Below are positions 10,286 through 22,604 of a stretch of DNA of 64,000 nucleotides, in pieces; positions within the stretch are counted from its first letter, which is position 1; every line of letters begins with the position of its first letter. A model generated the notes under the pieces. That model did no database searches and was not told the DNA's origin. It saw only the letters and a program-made list of their open reading frames with translations. Position numbers and translations under genes: made by a program. Origin of the DNA: Letharia columbiana (Eukaryota > Ascomycota > Lecanoromycetes > Lecanorales > Parmeliaceae); NCBI RefSeq assembly GCF_014066305.1, contig NW_023501087.1, positions 124,001 through 188,000 on the forward strand, read 5' to 3'.

Positions 10286-12452
10286 ATGGCAGCCAACGAC
10301 AGTGCGTATGTTTCGTCGCCTAGCACGCTGACCTCGCAGAGTGCAGGCTCATCAGGTCAGACGAAGATAGCTCATGCGGTCAAGACTCGGCAGCACTGAC
10401 CGTGTCCCTAGGCTTCGAGACTCCCCGTCGAACACAAACATATGGCCGACGGCAAGAAGAGCTTCATATACCACCAAACACAGCCCCAGCCCAATCAACA
10501 CCAAAAGATCTACCGCGGCATCATTCATATCATTCGTCACATGAATTTTTGGGGGTCCAGCTCCTGGGATCAATGTTCAACAAGCTACGCCTCAAGAATC
10601 TCATTACGCAAACGCTCCAGGGGGGAATATCACTCCCAGGCTCTCTACAACCAGGCCGTCCAGGTGCCTCAGCGTCCATTACTGCGCCTTCTACCGTACC
10701 AACTTTGCCTCAAACCCAGAATCCCTCTCAAAAACAACCCCATTCCTCACGACCCTCGACGACCAGCCAAGCACACAGCTATTCTCGGTCCAGTCCTGCT
10801 GGTATGGATCAACCAAAATACGCCCCTTTTGTCAATACCCCTGAGAGTTCCAAATACTCGTCACCGCCTAGCCACAGATACACGTCATCTCAGACAGCCC
10901 AAGGTGACGCTGGATACTCACCGCTCGGCTTGGCAGATATACGACCGTTAGCTGACTCGGTAGTAAATGATGGACCTCAAAGCGGAAACTCATACTCAAA
11001 CGACGGCTATCCTGCGTTCCCCACGAACAGCAACTATTTGGCTCCATGGGCAGTCTATGCCTTTGATTGGTGCAAATGGCCAGTCCAGCAGCAAACTTCC
11101 GGCGATTCAGCCGGCAAGATGGCGATTGGAAGTTACGTCGAGGATGGGCATAATTTCGTAAGTGACTAGTTCTGCTGTAGTAATACAATCGAAAAGCCCT
11201 ATTATCTATTTCTAATTCACATTCTAGATTCAAATTCTCGAGACTCAGATTGCCCCAGAGCCAGAAGTTGACCATTCAATAGACGCGCCCCAATTTGGTC
11301 TTGAATTCGTTAAGACCGCGGAAGCGACACATTCCTATCCTGTCACAAGGATATTGTGGGAACCGGCGTCCTCCCAAAAGCAGTCTACTGACCTTCTGGC
11401 TACATCTGGGGACCATTTGCGCTTGTGGTCTTTGCCATCACAGTCGTCCTATAACCCAAGAAACTCTATATCCCGCTCGTCTAATAGTTCACAGCAGCCG
11501 CCTCAAAAGCTGACACCTCTTGCTCTTCTCTCAAACTCCAAATCGCCCGAACACACTGCACCACTCACTTCATTGGATTGGAATACGCTTTCCCCAAGTC
11601 TCATTATTACTTCCAGCATCGATACCACTTGTACCATATGGGATATACCTACGCTTACGGCCAAGACGCAACTGATAGCGCACGATAAAGAGGTCTTCGA
11701 TGTCCGTTTCTGCGCTAACAGCGTTGACGTATTCGTGAGCTGTGGCGCCGATGGTAGTGTACGAATGTTCGACCTCAGAAGTCTAGAACACAGTACAATC
11801 ATATACGAGCCTTCGGAGAAGAACAATGAGAAATGTTAGTCTCTTTTGATCCGAAGCATCACATCGTTTTTGACAAATTTCGCTTCTAGCTTCAAGTCCT
11901 GGAAACATGAGCCCAACGACGGCGCAGCAGACAATGTCATACGCACCACCACTACTCAGACTAGCAGGTAAGTCAACCCCATCCTCCCGTATATCTGACC
12001 TCTCTTCTGGCTTAGCCTGACGTCTTGCAGCTTCTCCCCATGATGCGCATCTCCTGGCAACATTTTCACAAGACTCGAACAGCATACGAATTCTAGATGT
12101 TCGGCAACCCGGACAGGCATTACTCGAACTACGGGGACACGCAGCTGCTATCAATTGCATAGAATGGTCGCCTTCTCGAAGAGGCACACTAGCATCTGGT
12201 GGAGACGATTCGCTAGTATTAATTTGGGACCTTCTAAACCAAGGCAATGCCACGCTGGCCCCAGGCTCGAACGGCAATCCGCAGGCGTCAGGAAACTCAA
12301 CCCCCGCTAATACACAAGGACCGACCGCAAGTTGGCATTGCGATTATGAAGTTGGGAATATTAGCTGGGCGCCGCAGAGCGGCTTGACGAGTCAAGGGAG
12401 CGATTGGTTGGGTGTTAGCGGTGGTAGGGGCGTTTGGGGTGTATCCTTATGA
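10286..12452 (+). CDS. WD40 protein of the DCAF7/WDR68 (AN11) family
   Basis: Five exons: 10286-10355, 10412-11157, 11228-11834, 11890-11967 and 12031-12452. All phases agree; about 640 aa. The N-terminal 270 residues are Pro/Ser/Gln-rich and disordered. The WD40 part starts at WAVYAFDWCKWPVQ, a hallmark of this family, then FGLEFVKT and repeats ending TIWDIP, RMFDLRS, RILDVRQP and LIWDLL; the chain closes with GGRGVWGVSL. In animals and plants this family scaffolds kinases (DYRK/HIPK) and transcription regulators; the fungal role is inferred. The disordered segment at 10546-10625 is better in another frame, suggesting two compensating one-base errors. An intron (10356-10411) joins SAGSSG to FETPRRTQTYGR; without it exon 1 stops at once. 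Confidence 0.88.
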
Positions 12453-12960
12453 TAGAACGTCACCACAGATCTGAGAGTGTTTTTGGCATTCACTCTAGCA
12501 ATGCATCACGAGCGAGGAGTCTGGAGTCGCCAACAATCATGATCTAGATAGAAACGGGGCATGGATGATTGACGTTGGGTTTAAATTCTGAATGATATAT
12601 TGTTTCCATAGGAAAGCAAGCGAGTTACCACGTCTACCATCTGGCAAGGAGCTATTTGGGCTATCAGTGATCGAGTCATCTGTTGGAGTCTTGACCTCCG
12701 TCAGTGTTGGACGGCGAAGTCCTGATAGCGCATGTCGGTCAGCCGATGACTCGCATGTTTGTAGCAGCAACGAGGTCACACGACACTCCTAAATGTTTCG
12801 GCTTTTCCCAACACTGCCATATGGCAAGCAGATCCTAATTAGTCTCAGTGTATTGTCTGATAGACTCTTTACACGATGACTACTTGTACGTTTCTACATT
12901 CCCGAGATCTTAGCACGAACCGTTCTGTTCATTCTCACGCTCCCACCTGCCAATCTAACC
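12453..12960. other. Intergenic
   Basis: Between the WD40 gene stop and the next start. It contains the 3' region of one gene and the promoter of the next; no distinct element seen. Confidence 0.45.
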
Positions 12961-14421
12961 ATGTCACTTAGATCCCTCTTCAACCTCCCTTCCGCCAACA
13001 AAGACATTCCTCTCCTTCCAATACATGCATCCCGAAACCCAACGCCATCTCAAACCCCGTACCAAACCGCGCCAGCAAGCCCTGACCCACGACCTCCCTC
13101 GAAAATGACTGCTGTCCAGGTTCCGTACTCCGATGCCCTTATCACCATCTCACGCCAGGAAGTCCACCTACAAAGCACCCTTCAGCACCTTCTCGATGCC
13201 CAAAGCGAAGGTCTACTTGCTGGTCTCACAGGCGGCCCGCCTCAAGGTGAAACATCAACTACAGGTAGCCGAACACCGACGACAGCATACTCCAGCCCAG
13301 GCGGCCCCAGGAAGCTAAAGAGTGTTGTACCCATGCGGCAACCTCTGAAAAGGAAATTAGGTTTGAAAGGCGCGCGCAGAGGCATTGCACGCGCCATATC
13401 GGATTTAGCAACCCTGAAGATTGAGGAGGCCAGGATACTAGAGGGGGAACTCTTGCAGCGAGCAGAGGCGCTTAATATCGTGCAGCGATTTGAGACAAAG
13501 ATGGTCGGATTGAAGGAACACATTGATAACATTGAATCAGAAGACACGACCCGCCAAGTGGAGGATCTGAAGGGCGAGGAGAAGGCTTTGGCTCACGAGA
13601 TCCGGGAGCTGGAATCTAGATTGTGGGAAACGAAGGCTAAGCACCGCCACCTGCTACGAGAAATTGAAAGTCTAGATAGTAGTGTGCAGAGCAAACTCAG
13701 CTCTTATCAGTCCGCGCTGACGTTGGCGGAGAAGGAGTCGAGGAAATTCCTTGAGAGTCCGCCATTACGGGGTAATAGGACTGTTACGACTACAGGGCTG
13801 TGGGCTTTACCGGCTGAGCGACGGACACTGCAAATGGCGAAGGAGCAGTACGCTGAGGAGCAAGATGTATTGAGAAAGCGGTTTGACGAGGTGGAGACGG
13901 AAAGGGGCGCGTTGGAAGATGGCTTTGGGGTCTGGAACGAAGTCGTTGAGGACGTTACTGGTGTCGAAAAGCTGCTACGGGAAGAAATGCACGAAATGCA
14001 AGCGCCTCTGGTCCAAGAGAACAAAAATGGCAATGCTATAGGGGGAATGAGGAAGATTTTGGAGCAAGTGTCGAAAGCGAGATCGCGGACTGAAAGCAAG
14101 CTGGAAGTCTCAGAAGACCGGGAGTGGAAGCTCCTGGTTTGCTGCATTGGGGCCGAGTTGGAAGCCATGATTGAAGGGCAGAGTGTGCTGCATGGTGCAC
14201 TTGAGGCTGCTCGACGATCAGAAGGCGAAGATTATGTGAGTAAAGATGGCAACGTCCCTGTTACACGTATCAATTCGGTCTCCCCAGTCGACCTCTCAGC
14301 ACGTCTGGAAGCATTGGGGAAGCAAGACTGCCCAGCAGAGCCCAGTAGTATCTTGGATAAGTCGGAGGACGAGGACGACGGGCCTGGGCCAGATCTGCTT
14401 ATTTCAACCGATGATGTATAG
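12961..14421 (+). CDS. atg28: Coiled-coil protein, Atg28-like autophagy factor
   Basis: Single open frame of 486 aa. The N-terminus is Pro/Ser-rich, followed by VPYSDALITISRQEVHLQSTLQ and LDAQSEGLLAGL. A basic patch (RKLGLKGARRGIARAI) leads into long coiled coils from about residue 145 to 370 (for example VEDLKGEEKALAHEIRELES). The tail is acidic and Ser-rich. This matches my recollection of filamentous-fungal proteins named Atg28, linked to pexophagy and autophagosome assembly with Atg17-type scaffolds, but I recognise it by pattern, so the assignment is moderate. A GTGAGT at 14235 could be a donor for an unrecognised 3' intron; the frame is open without it. Confidence 0.65.
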   Translation: MSLRSLFNLPSANKDIPLLPIHASRNPTPSQTPYQTAPASPDPRPPSKMTAVQVPYSDALITISRQEVHLQSTLQHLLDAQSEGLLAGLTGGPPQGETSTTGSRTPTTAYSSPGGPRKLKSVVPMRQPLKRKLGLKGARRGIARAISDLATLKIEEARILEGELLQRAEALNIVQRFETKMVGLKEHIDNIESEDTTRQVEDLKGEEKALAHEIRELESRLWETKAKHRHLLREIESLDSSVQSKLSSYQSALTLAEKESRKFLESPPLRGNRTVTTTGLWALPAERRTLQMAKEQYAEEQDVLRKRFDEVETERGALEDGFGVWNEVVEDVTGVEKLLREEMHEMQAPLVQENKNGNAIGGMRKILEQVSKARSRTESKLEVSEDREWKLLVCCIGAELEAMIEGQSVLHGALEAARRSEGEDYVSKDGNVPVTRINSVSPVDLSARLEALGKQDCPAEPSSILDKSEDEDDGPGPDLLISTDDV

Positions 14422-14710
14422 ACGACCATCAGGATATACCAAGATACCCAAGCAAAAGAACACCATGGGCTTTCTATCGTAGACAACCTCAAGCCTCCTT
14501 TGTGCTTTGTAGCCCTGATACCGAGTAGTTACCCTAAGTTTGGCTGCGTTGGGTTAATATCAAAAAAGAAAAGCCTTGGCTAACATTTCTTCGCAAGCTC
14601 TGCAACATTTCTGCAACAGCAAAGACCGCTCACAATGACTCCAACATACAGCGGCCCTGCCCGAATATACCCGATCGCTGTCAAGCTGCTACTCGCGGCG
14701 AGCCACGGCC

Positions 14711-16145
14711 ATGCTCCCCGAGCCCACTTTCACCTTCACCATTCCTTCGATACACGATGACACAACTCTTGATTGTCGCTTATATAGTCCCCCACATGCG
14801 GTATTGAACCCTACAAATGGCGAGTCGGCATGGGGCCCACGAGGGGCAATTGTTGCTCATCCATATGCACCGTTTGGTGGATGCTACGATGATGGGGTTG
14901 TCTTATCAGTTGCTGCTGAGATACTGAAGCAGGGATTTGTGGTTGGGACATTCAACTTTCGGTAGCATCTCAAGACTGCTTGGACTCGTGCCAATACTTA
15001 ATGTGTTTACAGTGGTGCAGCATCCTCGAAAGGCAAAACCAGCTGGCAAGGCAAGCCCGAGACTGAGGACTACTCCTCCTTCGTTGGGTTCTTTGTACAC
15101 TACCTCGAAAGCCTCAGGGACTGTGGGCCCCGTACACGCTTGTCTAGAACCCCTGACACAACGTTGCCCTCGATACCATCGGCCTATGAGCTGTCCTCGC
15201 TGCCTCATACAACTAATTGTGGTGGCATGAAATTGATAATCGCTGGCTACTCCTACGGCTCCCTTATAACGACCTTTCTACCCCCAATAGAGGATATACT
15301 ACAACGCTTTGCACGATTCAACAAAGGTACCGCAGAGGCAGAGGTACATATTTTCGGAGTCCAAAATCCTTCATGCGACCTCGATATTGAGCCTTCCGAC
15401 ATGTCTAGGGAGTATTCACTCCTCAGAATTGTCTCATGGCTCGAAAAAATTTCTTGAACAGACAGTGCTAACTCCGATACCTTTATCCAGATCAGGCTTC
15501 GGGCTGTCAGTTTAGCAGCGCAATGGAACAAGGACGCCGTATTATACCGCGAAGCACAACAAGCTCAGCAGACGAGCTCTCATGAGAAGCTCAAAGTATC
15601 AACGCATGCAATGACGGTGGCCGTTGGAGGAGAAGAATCTGACCCGGGCAGTCGCCGTGCAAGCCATGAAGGCAGAAGAAGTCTGGACGCTGTTCGAAGG
15701 AGTATGGAAAGGTCGAGAAAGAAGTTGCTACGACAGCATAGCAGCGAAGTGTCTGAGCAAACATTCGTCGTTGAGAGCCTTCTTACGCATGGAAGTTCCT
15801 CCACCGCAGACGCATTATCTATTGATATCTCCTCTGCAGCCACCAATCTCAATGTTTACAACAATGTTCTCAAATATGCGCTCAGGGTATCTGGCTCAGA
15901 GAGAAGCAAAGTTCTTGAATCATCCCACGCTAGTCATCTATGGCGACAAGGATTTCTTCACGTCGCAGAAGAAACTGCGAAGATGGGCCGAGAGTTTGAA
16001 GTCTAAACCAAATTCGCTGTTCCAATTCTATGAAGTCTCTGGTGCCGGTCATTTTTGGCGCGAAGAAGGGGTAGGGACCCAAATGAGAGGCTTTATCAGA
16101 GAGTGGATACATCATGTTGCTGGGAGCCATCTACTCACTAAGTAA
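14711..16145 (+). CDS. Alpha/beta hydrolase
   Basis: Best model has four exons: 14711-14961, 15013-15343, 15491-15766 and 15810-16145 (397 aa). Exon 2 carries the nucleophile elbow AGYSYGSL (Ser about 164). Exon 4 carries the acid loop VIYGDKDFF and the catalytic His in GAGHFWREEG (about 367). The first exon has the oxyanion-side IVAHPYAPFGG. Exon 3 encodes a charged Arg/Ser-rich insert (SRRASHEGRRSLDAVRR), so this region is a lid or linker. The first intron joins NFR to GAASSKGKTSW and is secure. The third (43 bp, donor GTCGTT) is short and less certain but is needed to enter the THYLLISPLQPPISMF frame. Substrate unknown. Confidence 0.72.
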
Positions 16146-16749
16146 AGAGCCGGCCTCTCACATGGCACACTTCCGGCACTTTCCTGCTGTGCTTGAGCCA
16201 GACCTTCGTGGACCAAAGTGTTTCTACGGTCAGAAGTCGTACTTAGCAAAGCACTCGAAGTGAATGGAAGAAGATATAGAACACGAAGCGCTTCATCCAA
16301 CTAGAGGGGAAACGAGTCTTCAAAGTGCGTAAACGGCGAGTAGTACGGATGTCTGCACAGAAAGTCCTGATCAGCGCTAGTACCAGCCCTAACCCTCTAC
16401 GCTCGGAGAAGAACCCTGAAAGAATTCAGGTACTAGAAGAATCTAAGCTCTTGGCACGGAAGTACCCACCAATCGATGCCGGTTATGCCACCCTCAGTGA
16501 ACGAATTGATTGGTGGGTACCCCCACACCGGACTGGCAAGGTCCAAGACTTTTCGGCCGCACGAACTGTAGATATCTCTTTTGAGCGTGGTTATTCTACA
16601 AGTCAACTCGTAGCGATGAGATTTGATGAGAATAATTCTCTATTGAACTGTATATTCTTCACAGGGGTCCACGAGAATAAGTTGTATATGCGATCTCCTT
16701 GAAATGTAAATAACGGCAGCTCTAGGACTTATCACCATACGAGTACTCA
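16146..16749. other. Intergenic with an open stretch of unknown nature
   Basis: An open frame runs 16325-16702 (125 codons), without known motifs. It may be a 5' part of the decayed gene next to it, but I could not link the two by a convincing intron. Confidence 0.3.
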
Positions 16750-17982
16750 ATGTTCAAACTGCAACACAAATATCCTCAATTGAGAGCGGCAACCCACGCT
16801 GTGGCTCAGCTCCAACATGTTTTGGAGGCTTTGATCAGCGCGAAGGTTATCTTTGTGAATAGAGTGTTCGATTGGCAGGCGAGAACCGCCTGCGCTGCTG
16901 GAGACTTGCTTGCCTTCCTTCGCTATGGTGGTACTTCACAGGGCCACAACGGCTATAGCAGGCATTCGCACGATCTACGGACAGCCAAAGGCTCTTCTTG
17001 GATGAGGATCGTTCATGTCATGCTGTACGCATTCCCAGAAGTTGTATCGAAGTGCCTGGAGCAAGAAATTCCCCACCTGGAAATCAAGATGGATTTTCGC
17101 TACCCGGCAATTCACACCAGAGAGCAACTTGTTAATTGTTAAACCGAGCGTGGCGGCCTGAATGTTGCTATTGACGGATCCACCTCGTCAATCCTTGACA
17201 CGAGAGACAAGGCGCTATCTCAGAGTCTCCAGACGTCCAGAAGAATTTTAGCTATCCAAGAAATTTCAGATCGAAGTAGGACTGCAATCAGGGATTACGC
17301 ACGCAGACTGCGATTCCAGGCGCCTACGCATCAGTTGGGACGAATGATCGAAACGACACTTCCTCGAGACTGGGCCAATGTGGTTTCTAAGCAAGCTACA
17401 CCCAAGGTCTTCCATAATGGGCTGACCCTTCTACTCGTGATAGGACACAGCCCACCCTCCAAAGGGCTCAATACTTTACGGTCATTCTAAAAATTGGATC
17501 TGGAGACTTCCAAAATTCTTCTTAATTTGATCGACGGTCTTGATAAATGGGAGGGAGAATTAAATAATACTCAAGAGACCAGCGCAGATTGTCTCGTTCA
17601 GGAAGGCCTTTTGCCCTTCGTCAACGTCTGCCCAATGAATCATACAGATCAGACCGCCTTCGAGCATCAGTCAATCTTCTACGGTTGTACCTACAAATGG
17701 TACGATCTCTTATTATCTTTTCCATGAGCAACGAGGCCTGTGTAAAATTTGGAGTTATGAATTCTTTTACGTTCATTTGCTGAATGCTAGATAAGGTATC
17801 GTATACTAGGTTTAAAGACTTTCAACCTCGGTCAGATAGCGGACTTCGACGCCGAGACTTCTTCTTTTACGTTGGATCTTTTGAGTGTTCGATATTACGC
17901 CAATGAGACCACACATTCTGATCTTGAGGATTGCTACTTGATCCAGATTACACCGCGTCAGCCAGGTGCGCTGTCTTTTTAA
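16750..17982 (+). pseudogene. Decayed gene of unknown family
   Basis: From 16750 to 17727 one frame stays open except for two TAA stops (17140-17142 and 17488-17490). The translation on both sides looks protein-like (VFDWQARTACAAGDLLAF; LLNLIDGLDKWEGELNN; EHQSIFYGCTYKW). After a probable intron a further protein-like block follows (LGLKTFNLGQIADFDAETSS, SVRYYANETTHSDLEDCY), ending at 17982. Both stops could come from CAA to TAA, the RIP-type change, though no repeat is evident here. I do not recognise the family. It could alternatively be a live gene with introns over the stops, but no suitable splice pairs were obvious. Confidence 0.45.
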
Positions 17983-19578
17983 GGTCTCTCACAACCGCCA
18001 ATGCAACGCGTTTTCGACACGACCATGTTCAAAGCCTGGCTCACTGCATCAGAAATATTGAAGTACTCTGAGTCAACATCAGCGAACTTTCGCAACTGGA
18101 GTTAGGAGTATCCTTCTACATGATAAGAAAAATAAGATTAACGAAGATACAAGTGGATCATACGAAGTAGTTGGCGAGTATTAAGAACTACAACAGCAGT
18201 CTAATGTAAAGGACCATAGAAGATCATACTATATACGGCTACCCAGAAGCTTCATACAAGGTGATTAGCTCCTTCGGACTCGATCCAGAGTCCCTCATTC
18301 TGATGACATGGTGGCTAATTGGTGCACTATATAAATTTGCGTGGTTGACAAATGGAGGGAAGATTCAATTGTAGAGTAGTTGTCCGACGATGGATTTCTT
18401 ACCCTAAAATCCAACACCATCTGCGCGTTGACCCAAGTTCACAACGAGTGCGACCACCGGCAGACAATTGAACCAATGGATGCTCCGAACGAAGCCCATA
18501 CTGACTATTTCTCCAAGCTCAACTCTCTGGGGAGACTGAAATTCTCGGGACACTGTCCGCAATACATTCAGTGGTGAGTTCTGACAATCTACAAGTCCTG
18601 AAGGGAGCCTTGACATTGGGCCTCTGTCACTATCTTGCCTTGCAAGGTGTGCTAATTCCGGATCCCAAAAAGCTATCGATCGGAATTGAGTCTGCTCCCG
18701 AGTTGTTGATATGACTTGGATTCAGACAAAATGGTGCGGAGTCGGAACTTGTCCGCTTGTCAGCTTTGTGACCCTTGTTCCTTGGGTCGAAGATGTGCTT
18801 GAGTCTGGTTTGCTGCCGGTCCTGTGGTCGTCCTCCATTCTGTTGATTTGTGCGTGCATAACAAACGCCGAACTTAAGAAGTTGGCCAATGGTGTAGATT
18901 GCAGGTTGAGCCGGGCCATAGTCTGAAACAATCTCCTCACGTGTGCCACTAGTGGTAACCAAACGACTGCCATTGTTCATATGGTTATATTAAGGTTTTG
19001 CTCTCATGCAGCTGATGTCAAAAGAGTCAAAGACTCGTTGTGCTCAGCCCTAGCCGTTTCCCTGCAGGGACTGAGGGGCGGGAGGGACCAGAGACATCCC
19101 GTTCATCCCATGACGTTCTCACGCTTCAAAGTATGGTGTGGGAAAGTCACCATATACTTTACTCCGTACTCGAGGTAGCATTGATGCTTGATCCTGATTT
19201 TCAATAATGCATAAATTTCATTGTATTTTGTATTCCTTTATTCACTACAAAGTGCCGAAAGTACCTTATTTAGAAAAAGATGTCACATGTTTAGCTGAAC
19301 TCAAAACCAATCACCTGCCGGAAGATGCAGCCGTTGCTCGGCATCCGCAGCATGGTCTCGCCAAATCATAAAGCATGAGACCGCGTGACAAGTGACAACT
19401 GATAAACCCACTTGGCACCGAAACATCTCACATCAACGCACCCAAATAACAATCTAATCTTTTCTTCAACTCACACTAAACATTGTGCCCTTCAATACCT
19501 CCGGTCCGGTTCGACTCGTCAATCAACCAAGCAGAAATAGACCGCTCAAACTCCCTACAAAAGCAATGACCTTTCATC
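17983..19578. other. Gene-poor stretch
   Basis: About 1.6 kb before the lipase gene. Short open frames only (for example 18380-18577), none with recognisable domains. Possible remains of the upstream decayed gene plus the lipase promoter. Confidence 0.4.
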
Positions 19579-22073
19579 ATGGTCTATGTCCCAAGCGTAC
19601 CATTCTTACATAGTCTGAGGCTCAACCATGGCAATGATGAGCCTTGGGCACCAACCAGTGGAAAGCAGAATCAGAAAATACGTCGGTCCTCGAGCTCGCT
19701 TGCCAGTTTGGTACATTTTGCGCGGAACCCAATCCAAAACGTAGGAGAAGCGGTTGAGAATTGGTATGATGGCACTACTAAGGAGGAACGGGCAGCAAGA
19801 CAAAGTCTGGCGGACAGGAAACAGCTCTTACACCTAAAGATGCAAATGGTGAGCTGACCGCTCGGACCAATATGGGCCATTGCAACAAAAGCTGACGGAG
19901 CGCGCTTAGGCTACAAACCATGCCGATTGGAAAGCAGCAGCTACAGAGCTCGACGATCTGGAAGGGAATAATGAGTGGAAATCTATCTTCGAATCGCCAG
20001 ACTACGATGCCCCACTCGTAGAAGCGCGGTCGAAGCAGCTTGACGAAGCACGCATAGGCTGTGACATTGGACGCATGCTCTTCCTCATCCGGACATCTTT
20101 GACCCGAGATCTGGGGGACATGGGCAATCTACGGATGTACAAGCATACCCACATTGGCACCAAGGACCTGATAGAGCGATACATCACATCAGCATTAGGA
20201 ACTCTGAACGCATTACTGGACGTCTCCGCGAGGGCAAAGTGCGACGGAATGGAATCGAAATACATACTCGAACAAGTGTTATCTGCAAGGCAGGCGTTCG
20301 GCAGGAGTGCCCTTCTACTGTCTGGTGGGGCAACATTCGGGATGAACCACATTGGGGTCCTCAAAGCACTCTGGAAAGCCAAACTTCTACCTCGCATCAT
20401 ATCCGGCGCTTCAGCAGGCAGCATTGTATGTGCAGTCCTGTGTGTTCACACGGAAGAAGAAACACCCGAGCTCCTTGATACGTTCTGTGATGGAGACCTG
20501 GCTGTGTTTGAAGAGGAAGGCAGTGAGGATGGGCTGCTACGTAAAGCAGTGCGCTTCCTCAAACACGGTGCAGTATATGACATCAGCCATCTGACGAGGG
20601 TGATGAAAGAGATGTTGGGTGATATAACGTTTCAAGAGGCCTACAATCGGACCAGGAAGATTCTGAATATCTGTGTCTCGAGTGCGGGTCTCTATGAGCT
20701 TCCGAGATTGCTTAACTACATTACCGCGCCCAATGTGCTTATATGGTCTGCTGTGTAAGTATTGCGCATTTTTGGAATTGTATGAGAAGCTGACAGTACG
20801 CAGAGCTGCATCTTGCTCGGTCCCATGTATCTATACAGCTGCTTCACTCCTTGCTAAGGATCCTAAGACTGGCGAAGCCGTACCCTGGAATCCTTCCCCG
20901 CAGCGATGGATTGATGGCTCAGTCGATAACGATATACCCATGACTCGACTAGCTGAAATGTTTAACGTCAATCACTTCATTGTGTCCCAAGTTAATCCGC
21001 ACGTCGTCCCTTTTCTCATCAAAGACGAGGACGCCATAGGAGAGGAAGCAAGAACATCAAGCGGCACAATATCACCTGGGCCAACATGGTTTAACAGCAT
21101 CTCTCACCTTGCCAAGAGTGAGGCGCTACATCGGATGCACACATTGGCAGATATGGGTATCTTTCCCAACATTTTGACCAAGACAGTATCTGTGCTCAGC
21201 CAGAGGTACTCTGGCGACATCACCATCTTCCCGGAGATCTCATATGCAGACTTTCCCCGTATGTTGTCCAACCCAACCCCAGCTTTTATGCATCGAGCTA
21301 TGCTAGGCGGCGAGCGAGCTACCTGGCCTAAGATGAGCATCATCAAGAATCATTGCGCTATAGAATTAGCACTGGATGACGCAGTGCAGACGCTGCGTGC
21401 AAGGGTGGCTTTCAGTCCCAGCGAAGTCGAGTTGAGGATGCGTCCACGACAAACCTCAGACCCAAGGAAGGGAACCCAAAGGCGCACACGAGTGAGGCGG
21501 CCTCTCTCGCAACGCAGCGCTCCTGAAGCGACTGTTGCACCCATAAGGACACCTTCCATTCACACACACAGCCAAAGTAGATCTGGTCGTCTGGCACCAA
21601 ACCTTCATCATAAGAAGTCTTTGAGCATCAACACCCTTTTCTACGGCCGATCACGCGAAGAACAGCGACCCGCAACGTCCGACTACCTTTCCAACCCTCT
21701 CCACGACGTCACATCTTCCGGCGCCGATGAAACTTCCAATCTAACATCCTCCTCATCTTCCACCTCTTTCTCATCCCCTACTGAATCCCCGTCCTCTCCC
21801 ACTGGAGAAGAGAAGTGGCACCGGTCCCTTTTCGGCTCTGCATCCCAGCCTGCCACACCATCCCACCGTGATGGTGAGATGTTCACGCCAGCGCCCCACA
21901 GCGCTAAGCCCACCATCCCTGCGTTTGCCATGACGCCAAGCAAGAGTTCCACGAACGTGCCAGCCAATCCTTCCGAATCCCGGCACACGCGGTCATTTCA
22001 CCTCAGGCCCACGGGTCAAACGGCCTCCAACCTTCTTGGAAGGAACCGCGAGAGCAGGAATTCGACTGGGTGA
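19579..22073 (+). CDS. Patatin-like triacylglycerol lipase (Tgl3/4/5 type)
   Basis: Three exons, 19579-19848, 19910-20754 and 20804-22073, giving 794 aa. The N-terminal part matches the region preceding the patatin domain in fungal Tgl lipases (WKAAATELDDLEGNNEWK). The patatin domain contains the glycine-rich LLLSGGATFGMNHIG, the nucleophile motif SGASAGS (about residue 255) and the catalytic Asp in RWIDGSVDNDIP (about 405), so the Ser/Asp dyad is intact. The C-terminal 250 residues are Ser/Pro/Arg-rich and disordered, a usual site of phosphoregulation in this family (inference). Expected role: triacylglycerol hydrolysis on lipid droplets. It is convergent with SPT5, 530 bp apart. Confidence 0.92.
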
Positions 22074-22604
22074 TCGACGGCAGATCACGAGCCGAAGATC
22101 GTAGAAAGGAATCGACCTTGTTGTATTGGGAATGTTACATCACTGGCGCCAATGGGTTTGCATTCATTCAGCGGGCATTGCGTTGCATTTTGATACCCTG
22201 ACCATATGTGAAAGACAGGAAATTTGAGATATGAGTAGGTGGGAGATTGGGATGGGGTCAGGGTTGGTTATATCCCAGCCACCAGCGACAGTATAAGGGG
22301 AGAGTATGTTGCTGTGTTGATCGAAAACGTCGAATGCGGCGATGAGACTTGATGGTATGTTAAATGAAAAGAACTGAAAGTGAATTTTTCTAAGACATGA
22401 TACCATTGCCTGCAGTAAAAAAAAAAAAAAAAAAAAGTTTTTTCATTGGAATTTTGAAGAGGACAAGAGCACCAGTCTTTTGGTGTCCCGTGCTCAGATT
22501 GTCCAGACAATCTCAAAGTGCCACTATGCTCGCTACCACGTCCCCTTTGCGCCAACCAATGCACGTGCTACCATTGCTCCATCTCACCATTTCCACCCCT
22601 CTCC
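22074..22604. other. Convergent intergenic region with a poly-A tract
   Basis: 3' regions of the lipase gene and SPT5. It contains an uninterrupted run of about 20 A at 22417-22436 followed by TTTTTT, a homopolymer prone to length error. Confidence 0.6.

Noticed and set aside
11783..12277. Long minus-strand frames opposite the WD40 gene
   Set aside because: Shadows of the spliced plus-strand gene, without motifs of their own.
18380..18980. Short open frames between the decayed gene and the lipase
   Set aside because: No motif, no continuity and no intron signals that join them.
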